Below are positions 1 to 6,326 of a stretch of 12,652 nt of DNA, piece by piece. The stretch's first letter is position 1; each line of letters opens with the position of its first letter. Made by a program: the position numbers and the translations under genes. Source of the stretch: Pseudomonadota bacterium (GTDB lineage Bacteria > Desulfobacterota > Desulfobacteria > Desulfobacterales > C00003060); assembly GCA_015222985.1 (NCBI GenBank), contig JADFWI010000147.1, forward strand, positions 1 through 12,652, in the 5' to 3' direction. The notes below the pieces were generated by a model that was given only the letters and a program-made list of their open reading frames with translations, was not told the origin of the DNA and searched no databases.

Positions 1-1
1 G

Positions 2-85
2 ACCCCTGTTTTTTGCCACCCTGACCGGTATGCTTCGGTGATGTGTGTGGATGCCCGTTCAATTGAAGTTCTCCTTGATTATTAG
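2..85 (+). CDS. Possible 3' end of an upstream CDS (partial)
   Basis: One plus-strand frame is open from the window edge to a TAG at 83-85, giving 27 residues that end in EVLLDY. One of the other two plus frames stops within 25 bases and the other within 40. The fragment has two cysteines ten residues apart and an acidic/aliphatic tail, loosely like the C-termini of family 9 glycosyltransferases (heptosyltransferases). It is far too short to assign. A two-way terminator-like repeat sits between its stop and the convergent hemB, which fits a real gene ending here. A frame this short could also be open by chance. Confidence 0.3.
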   Translation, partial: TPVFCHPDRYASVMCVDARSIEVLLDY

Positions 86-153
86 TCATCAGTCAGTATT
101 CATTTCAGTTCAGGCTGAAAGAGTCATTGGCTCTGCCATAGTTGGTTGAATGG

Positions 154-261
154 AAATGCCTAAAGTGCCAAAAATGCCTAAAGTTAAGGACAGAGCGTGT
201 AACCGCAATTTTAGGCATTTTACTCCGCCGGAGGCGGATTAGGCATTCTAGGCATTTTTTT
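154..261. repeat. AATGCCTA/TAGGCATT repeat cluster, possible two-way terminator
   Basis: AATGCCTA occurs directly at 155-162 and 173-180. Its complement TAGGCATT follows three times, at 212-219, 240-247 and 249-256. Bases 171-182 pair perfectly (12 bp) with 210-221. Bases 170-180 pair perfectly (11 bp) with 249-259, and that stem is followed by a T-run reaching 261 on the plus strand; on the minus strand it ends in five Ts (174-170). A small GC-rich hairpin (224-229 with 233-238, loop GGA) lies inside. Location between convergent gene ends and T-runs on both sides suggest bidirectional transcription termination. The rest of 86-314 shows no gene, only short weak hairpins (for example 103-108 with 115-120). 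Confidence 0.6.
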
Positions 262-314
262 CTCAAGCATTCATTAGCTTGCGAACGCCCGGCCCCCTGG
301 CATCATGTCATTGA

Positions 315-1292
315 CTAATGACCCGCTAATTTCCTTGCCGCCTCTTTTGCAAAATACGTAACAATCATGTCTGCACCGGCCCGTTTTATGGCAACAAGGC
401 ATTCCATCATGATGCTTTCCCCGTCGATCCACCCCAACTTCTCAGCAGCCTTTATCATAGCAAACTCGCCACTCACCTGGTACGCTGCCAACGGCAAATC
501 GACTTCTTCTCGCACTCTGAAGATGATGTCCAGATACGGCATGGCAGGCTTTACCATGACAATATCTGCGCCCTCTTCCACATCCATACTTACTTCACGA
601 ATGGCCTCCAGGCTGTTGGCCGGGTCCATCTGGTAGGTCCGCCGGTCTCCAAACTGCGGGGCCGATTCAGCGGCCTCGCGGAAGGGGTTATAGAAGGCCG
701 AACAATACTTGGCCGCATAGGACATTATGGGGGTGCTCTGGAAACCGTTTTCATCCAGGGCATCACGTATTTCCGCAACACGACCATCCATCATATCCGA
801 GGGAGCTACCATGTCAGCGCCGGCCCGTGCATGCGACAGGGCTGTGCGGGCCAACAGGTCCAAAGTGGCATCATTGACTATGATCCCGTCTTCCACCATA
901 CCGCAGTGCCCGTGGTCCGTATACTCACAAAGGCAGACATCAGTGATAACGACCAGATCCGGCGCCTTGTTCTTTATTGCCTTGACGGTTTTTTGAACAA
1001 TTCCATCCTTGGCATAGGCCCCAGTGCCCAGCGCGTCCTTTTTGTCAGGAATGCCAAAGAGCATCACAGCCGGAATGCCCAGGTCGTGAGCGGTCTTGGC
1101 CTCTTTTACCACATATTCTCTAGAGAGTTGATAGTGTCCCGGCATAGGCTCTATGGGCTTCTTCACGCCCTTGCCTTCCACAGCAAAAAGAGGAAGGATC
1201 AGGTCGTCAACACAAACCCGGGTCTCCCTTATCATACGCCTGAAATTCTCATTTTGCCGAAGCCGTCTTGGTCTGTAGTCTGGAAAAAGCAT
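315..1292 (-). CDS. hemB: Porphobilinogen synthase (delta-aminolevulinic acid dehydratase)
   Basis: This cytosolic enzyme condenses two 5-aminolevulinate molecules into porphobilinogen, the first common step of tetrapyrrole synthesis (haem, sirohaem, cobamides). The 325 residues match the usual family length. The cysteine-rich metal site is DVCLCEYTDHGHCG, with C120, C122 and C130 placed as in zinc-dependent HemB. The two active-site lysines are K195 in SYAAKY and K248 in VMVKPAMPYLD. The C-terminal substrate-binding part YQVSGEFAMIKAA is intact. The ATG at 1292 has a good Shine-Dalgarno, AGAGGT. That Shine-Dalgarno overlaps the TAG stop of the upstream ClpX-like gene (gap 9 nt), so the two are probably co-transcribed and coupled. 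Transcription probably ends at the repeat cluster around 154-261. Confidence 0.97.
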   Translation of the reverse strand: MLFPDYRPRRLRQNENFRRMIRETRVCVDDLILPLFAVEGKGVKKPIEPMPGHYQLSREYVVKEAKTAHDLGIPAVMLFGIPDKKDALGTGAYAKDGIVQKTVKAIKNKAPDLVVITDVCLCEYTDHGHCGMVEDGIIVNDATLDLLARTALSHARAGADMVAPSDMMDGRVAEIRDALDENGFQSTPIMSYAAKYCSAFYNPFREAAESAPQFGDRRTYQMDPANSLEAIREVSMDVEEGADIVMVKPAMPYLDIIFRVREEVDLPLAAYQVSGEFAMIKAAEKLGWIDGESIMMECLVAIKRAGADMIVTYFAKEAARKLAGH

Positions 1293-1301
1293 GGTTTACC
1301 T

Positions 1302-3071
1302 CTATTCTGGATAATCTCCAAAACGCTCCTCGGAAAAAATTCCCTTCACTGAAGCATTCAGAAATTTTTCAGGGTTTTGCAAGGCCTCCTTGGTCAGAAC
1401 AAAATCCTTCCTGCCCGTCCTGTCACGGATCAGTTTAAGACCGTATTCAAAATCACCTGTCAGCTTCTTGTAGAAATCCCCAAGGGCTGTCTGAGAACCG
1501 TTCATCCGGAGGATCAAGGCATCTGTGGCATCTTCGTGGAGGGTGACATGCAGGTCATGGGTCCTGCAAAAGTATGCCTCCAATTCCTTTATCTGGTCAT
1601 AATAGCCTCTGATCTTCTTCATGACCCCATTAACGTCGCACATGTTTGAAGCATAGATCTCGGCAATCACGTTAATGCGAGACCGGGTCATGATCATATC
1701 ATACCTGTTGGTCAGAATGGACTGGTTCTCTTTCACGTAACTCCTTATTGATTCCTTTTCGTATTCAAAAAGCTCTGTGTAGGTCCTATCCCGCTTGGCC
1801 GTGTCCGCCTCTGAGACTATTTCGCGGAAAGCGCCTTCAGGGTCTTTCACTACCTCTTCTGTAACGCAAAGCTTCTTGATGTCCGTGGAAGGAAGTCCCT
1901 TTTCCAGCTTGAGCAGCGTTTTCTCAATCACGCTGACCAAGGCGCGAGCACCGGTGCCCTGGCTGTAAGCAAGGCCGGCCATGGTTCTCAGGGCGCGGTC
2001 ATCAAACTTGACTTCAATACCGTAAGCCTTGAAGTCTAGCTTTTTGCTCAGAACAACCGGATTATTCGGGTTTTTCAAGATGGCAAAGAGGTCATCTTCG
2101 CTCAGTTTCTCAAATACGGAAATGACCGGGAGACGTCCAATAAACTCAGTCTCAAAACCGAACTTGATAAGATCCTCTGGTTTGACATGTTTCAAGTAAT
2201 CGAGCGACTCTGACTTGCTCTTGAGAGAAGCGCCAAAACCGATGCCTTGATTTTCCATCCGCTTCCTTATTATGTCACCAAGTTCATTAAAGGCGCCGCT
2301 CATGATGAATAGGATATTTCTTGTATTCACCACACGTTTTTTCCGTTTGCCGGTTTTGCGATAGCGTTCGATCTCCTCAAGCATGGATATTGGATCATGG
2401 GCCACCTTGAGGTCTACCTCTGTTTCTTCCATTGGTTTGAGCAGAGCGCGCTGGACCCCGGTGCGAGACACATCCGGCCCGATGAGATTGCTGCTGGAGG
2501 CGATCTTGTCGATTTCATCGATATAGACAATGCCGTACTGGGCCAGTTCGATGTCGTCATCGGCTTCGCGCACAAGGTCCCGCAACAGGTCTTCCACGTC
2601 GCCTCCAACATAACCGGTTTCACTGAATTTCGTGGCATCCCCTTTGACAAAGGGCACACCGATCTTTTGCGCGATCAATTTAACCATGTAGGTTTTGCCC
2701 ACGCCTGTCGGTCCTACCATTAGAATATTGTTCTTGATGTTGCCCAGCAAGGGTTGAACGTCATTGTTGGATGATTCTGCGTACTTGATACGATTGAAAT
2801 GGGTGCAAATTTTAGTGGCCAAAATAGCTTTGGCCTCAACCTGCTGAACCACATACTGGTCAAGGTAAGCTGCGAGTTCTTCGGGCTTTAAGGAGAAATC
2901 GATCTTTGTTTTCTTTTTGGCGGGCTCTTCTTCTTTGCCCAAAGAGGTCTCACTGGGAATTACCATTGGTGAGATGAGTTTTACGCGGCCCCCGAATTTT
3001 TCCGACAGAAATTCGCTAATCTCTTTCTCAACATCTCTGGGATCCGGCATTTTTTCGTCTTTTTCAGTCAT
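1302..3071 (-). CDS. ClpX-like AAA+ unfoldase with long C-terminal extension
   Basis: This is an ATP-driven protein unfoldase of the ClpX branch, 589 residues against roughly 420-430 for ordinary ClpX. Visible motifs are Walker A GPTGVGKT (120-127), pore loop GYVG (153-156), Walker B IVYIDEID (181-188), the IGF motif (277-279) that ClpX uses to dock ClpP, the arginine-finger region FIGRLPV (310-316) and sensor-2 GARAL (374-378). No N-terminal cysteine zinc-binding domain is present; residues 1-60 are charged instead. The region matching the ClpX RKH loop (about 222-248) is longer and very basic (GKRKKR). Residues after about 410 form a charged, probably helical extension I do not recognise. 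The ATG at 3071 has AGGAG just upstream. The gene sits directly upstream of hemB; a paralogous true clpX probably exists elsewhere. Role and substrates are unknown; ClpP partnership is inferred from IGF. Confidence 0.88.
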   Translation of the reverse strand: MTEKDEKMPDPRDVEKEISEFLSEKFGGRVKLISPMVIPSETSLGKEEEPAKKKTKIDFSLKPEELAAYLDQYVVQQVEAKAILATKICTHFNRIKYAESSNNDVQPLLGNIKNNILMVGPTGVGKTYMVKLIAQKIGVPFVKGDATKFSETGYVGGDVEDLLRDLVREADDDIELAQYGIVYIDEIDKIASSSNLIGPDVSRTGVQRALLKPMEETEVDLKVAHDPISMLEEIERYRKTGKRKKRVVNTRNILFIMSGAFNELGDIIRKRMENQGIGFGASLKSKSESLDYLKHVKPEDLIKFGFETEFIGRLPVISVFEKLSEDDLFAILKNPNNPVVLSKKLDFKAYGIEVKFDDRALRTMAGLAYSQGTGARALVSVIEKTLLKLEKGLPSTDIKKLCVTEEVVKDPEGAFREIVSEADTAKRDRTYTELFEYEKESIRSYVKENQSILTNRYDMIMTRSRINVIAEIYASNMCDVNGVMKKIRGYYDQIKELEAYFCRTHDLHVTLHEDATDALILRMNGSQTALGDFYKKLTGDFEYGLKLIRDRTGRKDFVLTKEALQNPEKFLNASVKGIFSEERFGDYPE

Positions 3072-3103
3072 GATCTCCTGCTTTCACAATGTTTACCCCC
3101 CTG

Positions 3104-3131
3104 AACATAATCACCTCAAAGAAAAATTCAA
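3104..3131 (-). promoter_or_regulatory. Possible promoter of the clpX-like/hemB pair
   Basis: On the minus strand TTGAAT (3131-3126) is followed after 16 nt by TATGTT (3109-3104). This would start transcription about 25 nt before the ATG at 3071. The match is weak, and placement in the only spacer upstream of this gene pair is the main support. Confidence 0.35.
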
Positions 3132-3164
3132 GAAAAATGCCAATTCTGCGATCTCATTTCAACG

Positions 3165-3192
3165 TTGACAATAAGCAACAAAATGCTATTGT
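3165..3192 (+). promoter_or_regulatory. Sigma-70 type promoter of tRNA-Arg
   Basis: A perfect TTGACA (3165-3170) is followed after 16 nt by TATTGT (3187-3192), preceded by TGC as in an extended -10. The predicted start near 3199 lies about 9 nt before the mature tRNA 5' end at 3208, as expected for a strong tRNA promoter with a short leader. Confidence 0.72.
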
Positions 3193-3207
3193 CGGACACC
3201 CTTCTGA

Positions 3208-3283
3208 GGGCGATTAGCTCAGCGGATAGAGCACAAGCCTCCGGAGCTTGGTGTCGCCGGTTCGATTCCGGCATCGCCCTCCA
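3208..3283 (+). tRNA. tRNA-Arg, anticodon CCG
   Basis: A complete cloverleaf can be drawn. The acceptor stem GGGCGAT (3208-3214) pairs with ATCGCCC (3273-3279). The D-arm is GCTC/GAGC (3217-3220, 3229-3232). The anticodon stem CAAGC/GCTTG (3234-3238, 3246-3250) closes the loop CTCCGGA, giving anticodon CCG at 3241-3243, which reads CGG (Arg). A five-base variable loop is followed by T-arm GCCGG/CCGGC with loop TTCGATT. The discriminator is T3280 and the CCA end is encoded at 3281-3283. A T-run at 3317-3322 downstream might help termination, but no good stem precedes it. The gene overlaps the 3' end of the convergent cca gene by 65 bases. Confidence 0.95.
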
Positions 3284-4658
3284 ATTCGAGCAGACTGCAA
3301 ACCAGACCCGCAGCTTCCTTTTTTGTCTCGATCTCCCCGTTGAGTCGCGCATCTTCCACCGTCTGAAGCAACCTTCCAATAAGCTCAGACGGTTTCAGAT
3401 TGAAATACTCCATCAATTCGTGGCCATTTAAGAGCCTCGGCGCTGCAATCCTGGGCCTCAGGCCGGAAAAATACATTGAGAGCACTCCTGCCGAGAACTT
3501 GATAAAGTCGCTGAGGAATTCACTCCCTAATCCCGCTTTGGCACGCTGATCCGCAACGCTGTGGATCAAGAGCCCGATGATGTCATCCCTGTATTTTCCG
3601 GCAAAGCGAATTATCCCCCTCGATGTGAGGCTATCCCGCTGCTGGGCATCAAAGAGAAAAAGGGGCTGAAGGTGCTTTTGGACGATAAGTGTTATGTATG
3701 ACCGGTTTTTGCCGGACATCCTGAGCCTTGCGCAGATATCTTGGACAATATCCGCTCCCTTGTCCTCATGACCGAGAAATCGGACCTTTCCCGTGGAATC
3801 AACGCTGCGCGTTGCCGGCTTACCCAGATCATGAAACAAGGCCGCCAGCTTCAGAAGAATCCGGCGGTCGTGCGCCCGGAGATAACTCGAGATCGACCTG
3901 GCATATTCGGGCCACAACACAGCATGGTTGATCAGGACAGTCTCCATTTCATCGTAGGTCGCCATGGTATGCTCAAAGACATCCCGTGCGTGGATCTCAT
4001 TCTGGCGGCAGTCACGACACGGTTCAAGCTCAGGGATGAGATCGGTCAGAAGTCCACTGTCAGACATCTGCTTGAGGTGATGAAAGGACCTTTTGACCTC
4101 CATCATCTTGAAAAGCTCTGTGCCTATACGCTCTCCGGCCGATTGTCTAATGAGCGCGCTTTTCTTGCTGATGACTGCCAGGGTCTCCGGCGCAATATCA
4201 AAACCCAGAGCAGCGGCAAAGCGAAATGCCCTGAGCATCCTCAACGGATCAGCTACTACGGCGTCTTTTGAAATGAGTCGAATGGTCCTGGACTTTATGT
4301 CATCCATGGCCTTGACAGGATCGATAAGTCTTTTGGTACGAAGATCATAGCCAAGGCCGTTGACCGTAAAGTCCCGCCTTTTCAGATCCTCTTCGATACA
4401 GTCACCCTGCATGGGAGAAAAATCGAGAATCTCGTCTCCTGAAACCACTCTACAGATGGCTTCGCTGTTCTTGCCGAGCTCGATCAATCGCCCGCCAAGT
4501 CCTTTGGCCACCTTTTCTGCAAAGGTCCTGACATTGCCGGGCACGACAAAGTCGTGGTCGCAGGAAGGACGATTGAGCACGCTGTCGCGAACCGAACCGC
4601 CTACCAGGTAAACAGGGCCAATACGAGAAAAATCGTGGAAACGGTGTGCTATCTTCAT
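3219..4658 (-). CDS. cca: CCA-adding-type tRNA nucleotidyltransferase with HD domain
   Basis: This class II nucleotidyltransferase adds or repairs the 3'-terminal CCA (or part of it) on tRNAs. It has GGSVRD (20-25), the catalytic pair D34/D36 in CDHDFVV, the RRDFTVN motif (94-100), the DPLRMLRAFRFAAALGF helix region (137-153) and an ERIGTEL region (176-182). A metal-dependent HD phosphohydrolase domain follows (HDLGK 276-280, H297 in GHEDKGAD, H329), as in bacterial CCA enzymes with phosphatase/phosphodiesterase activity. Sequence alone does not tell a full CCA enzyme from an A-adding or CC-adding enzyme or a poly(A) polymerase. The start ATG overlaps the stop of the KptA-like gene (ATGA, 4655-4658), indicating translational coupling. 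The last 20 codons and the TGA stop (3221-3219) are antisense to tRNA-Arg, so residues 460-479 are probably an unconserved tail. Confidence 0.9.
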   Translation of the reverse strand: MKIAHRFHDFSRIGPVYLVGGSVRDSVLNRPSCDHDFVVPGNVRTFAEKVAKGLGGRLIELGKNSEAICRVVSGDEILDFSPMQGDCIEEDLKRRDFTVNGLGYDLRTKRLIDPVKAMDDIKSRTIRLISKDAVVADPLRMLRAFRFAAALGFDIAPETLAVISKKSALIRQSAGERIGTELFKMMEVKRSFHHLKQMSDSGLLTDLIPELEPCRDCRQNEIHARDVFEHTMATYDEMETVLINHAVLWPEYARSISSYLRAHDRRILLKLAALFHDLGKPATRSVDSTGKVRFLGHEDKGADIVQDICARLRMSGKNRSYITLIVQKHLQPLFLFDAQQRDSLTSRGIIRFAGKYRDDIIGLLIHSVADQRAKAGLGSEFLSDFIKFSAGVLSMYFSGLRPRIAAPRLLNGHELMEYFNLKPSELIGRLLQTVEDARLNGEIETKKEAAGLVCSLLELEGDAGIEPATPSSGGLCSIR

Positions 4659-5395
4659 CTGTGTTTGCGTCTCGACCTTCTACTATCCTTCTTCCAGGAA
4701 ATCTCCTTCTTGACACCTTTTCTTTTTAGCTTTTGCTGATGCAGCTCCCGGGATCGCTCCATATCCAGGATGAAGCTTCCAGCCGGCTTTTCAGACGCAA
4801 AAAGAGACTCCTTTTTCGGTTTTGAGGCATCTCTCTTCTCCTTTGGAAGAGGCGGGCCTGAAAAATAGCCCACTGGAATACGGTCCACCAGATAAATCAG
4901 TTCTCCCTGCCCGGAGAATATCACGCCGGCATCATAGGCCCTTCTTGCTTGCACGGTGAGCAACACGGGCTTCTGGTCACGCCGTCTTCCCATGCGCAGG
5001 GCCAATTCTTCAGTAGTTGCCAAAAAGACACGGCGTTGTCCCATGGGCATGATTCCTTTCTCACAGACCACCGGATATGCCCTCTGGCGCACACAGTGAT
5101 AAAGGAGTTTCGGCGGCACTGCTCCTGAGACTGGGTTTACGGTTTCATCCGGACTCGCCACTTTGATGCGTTCATCTTGAAAAATAAAGGAATTCTCGCG
5201 AAAGGTAATAAGGACTTCATGGATGTGGGACTTGCGCACATATCCCCATCCCGGTTCTTCAGAGATGGCCTTGATGAGATCCTTGAGACGAAAAAACCCA
5301 TCCTCGTCAGGGACCAAACCGAATTCCTCCGGGTGTCGCCCGAGAACATAGGTCATCAGTTTTTTGAGCTGTTTAGGATCCTTTCGTCTTCCCAT
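4655..5395 (-). CDS. Divergent KptA/Tpt1-like RNA 2'-phosphotransferase
   Basis: The protein has 246 residues. The family moves a 2'-phosphate from RNA to NAD+, giving ADP-ribose 1''-2''-cyclic phosphate; some members ADP-ribosylate RNA ends. Residues 8-80 resemble the N-terminal winged-helix half (KQLKKLMTYVL, FGLVPDEDGFFRLKDLI). Residues 95-178 resemble the NAD-binding half (LLYHCVRQRAYPVVCEKGI, KPVLLTVQARRAYDAGVIF). Key motifs are altered: LGRHPE stands where LRHxPE is usual, YHCV replaces YHGT, VFLA replaces VHLS, and GELIYLV replaces NGVWLT. Residues 183-246 form a very basic lysine/arginine tail that could bind RNA. There is no clear Shine-Dalgarno; the ATG lies 12 nt after the birA stop and translation is likely coupled. 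The stop overlaps the cca start. The family call is from remembered patterns; activity is uncertain. Confidence 0.72.
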   Translation of the reverse strand: MGRRKDPKQLKKLMTYVLGRHPEEFGLVPDEDGFFRLKDLIKAISEEPGWGYVRKSHIHEVLITFRENSFIFQDERIKVASPDETVNPVSGAVPPKLLYHCVRQRAYPVVCEKGIMPMGQRRVFLATTEELALRMGRRRDQKPVLLTVQARRAYDAGVIFSGQGELIYLVDRIPVGYFSGPPLPKEKRDASKPKKESLFASEKPAGSFILDMERSRELHQQKLKRKGVKKEISWKKDSRRSRRKHR

Positions 5396-5407
5396 GGGGC
5401 TAAGGGC

Positions 5408-6286
5408 TCAAGTCAAATTTCTGACGAGATTAAGATCTCCGGAATAAAACCTGTGAGACCTCCCATGACTATCCTCGACGATTAAGACCCCGGCGTCATC
5501 AACATCGATCACTTTCCCGCAATATTGCTTCCCGATCACGTCAACAATAACCCTCTGTCCTATAATTTCCGTAAGCTCTTTCCACCTCTTAATGATCGGC
5601 TTAAACCCACTTTTCCTTAACATTTCATAATGTGTCTCATAACATTTCAAAAAGGCTCTGATAATATCGACTTCCCGAAACGGTTCACCCGATTCAATCA
5701 ATATGGAAGTGGCCTTTCCCTTCAGCTCTTGAGGAAATCCCTCGGGCGGAGTATTGACATTCATTCCGACACCCACGACGACATAGGCTATTGAATCCAT
5801 TTTCGTGCTGATCTCAGTAAGAATCCCTGCTATCTTTTTTCCGTTTACGAGAATATCGTTCGGCCACTTTATCCTTGCAGGCAGTTGCGTGAGTGAAAGC
5901 AGTGTCTCAGCCACGGCAACCGCTGTCATAAGGGTTATACTGGGCGCCTGGTTCGCAGGCATGGCAGGCCTTAAGATCAAAGAAGCATAGATTCCATCGC
6001 CTGCCGGTGAAAACCAGCTTCGTCCCTTCCTGCCCCTGCCTGAAGTCTGCTTTTCAGCCACGACCAGTGTTCCCTCCGGGGCGAAGCCTTCAGCCAGTTC
6101 TTTAGCTCTTAGATTGGTTGAATCTGTCTGTTTGAAATAGACTACGTCTTGCTTTCCGAACACTCTGGTATGGAGACCTTCCCGGATTTCGTTCGCCAGC
6201 AAAAGGCCGGTGAAGTTTCGTTCCCCGATGCCCGATCCCGGATGCCCGAGGGAAGGCGTTTCTTCTTGCGTTGAGTTGAATTGCAT
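5408..6286 (-). CDS. birA: Biotin--[acetyl-CoA-carboxylase] ligase
   Basis: This enzyme activates biotin with ATP to biotinyl-5'-AMP and attaches it to the carrier lysine of biotin-dependent carboxylases. Numbered from the ATG at 6286 (292 residues), the catalytic domain begins with FKQTDSTN (to residue 58). It contains the biotinyl-AMP loop GRGRKGR (83-89), KWPNDILVNGKKIAGIL (140-156) and VVVGVGMNVN, and ends with a small C-terminal beta domain (about 246-292). There is no room for the full DNA-binding helix-turn-helix domain of E. coli BirA, so this looks like a monofunctional ligase. Start choice is open: the frame extends to a TTG at 6313 (9 more residues), and neither start has a good Shine-Dalgarno. 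The region before residue 30 is not recognisable. It is the second gene of the operon, 12 nt before the KptA-like gene. Confidence 0.94.
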   Translation of the reverse strand: MQFNSTQEETPSLGHPGSGIGERNFTGLLLANEIREGLHTRVFGKQDVVYFKQTDSTNLRAKELAEGFAPEGTLVVAEKQTSGRGRKGRSWFSPAGDGIYASLILRPAMPANQAPSITLMTAVAVAETLLSLTQLPARIKWPNDILVNGKKIAGILTEISTKMDSIAYVVVGVGMNVNTPPEGFPQELKGKATSILIESGEPFREVDIIRAFLKCYETHYEMLRKSGFKPIIKRWKELTEIIGQRVIVDVIGKQYCGKVIDVDDAGVLIVEDSHGRSHRFYSGDLNLVRNLT

Positions 6287-6326
6287 AAGGCATCTAGCGC
6301 AGCTCTGCCTCAAACCCGCGAGTTAC

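Noticed and set aside
154..261. Short CRISPR-like array
   Set aside because: The repeat unit is only 8-13 bases, occurs in both orientations and has irregular spacing; no cas genes are present.
831..1352. 173-codon plus-strand open frame opposite hemB and the clpX-like 3' end
   Set aside because: It is the complement of clear hemB coding sequence with all catalytic motifs; the translation resembles no family.
1302..3071. Calling this gene clpX or hslU outright
   Set aside because: It has ClpX-specific GYVG and IGF motifs, but the zinc domain is absent and a 180-residue extension is present; HslU would lack IGF and carry an I-domain.
3208..3283. tRNA-Arg as attachment site of an integrated element
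   Set aside because: No integrase, no repeated tRNA 3' fragment and only housekeeping genes were seen on either side within the window.
6102..6293. 63-codon minus-strand frame overlapping the birA 5' end
   Set aside because: It begins just before the birA ATG in another frame, has no recognisable motifs, and the birA frame has clear catalytic motifs over most of the same stretch.
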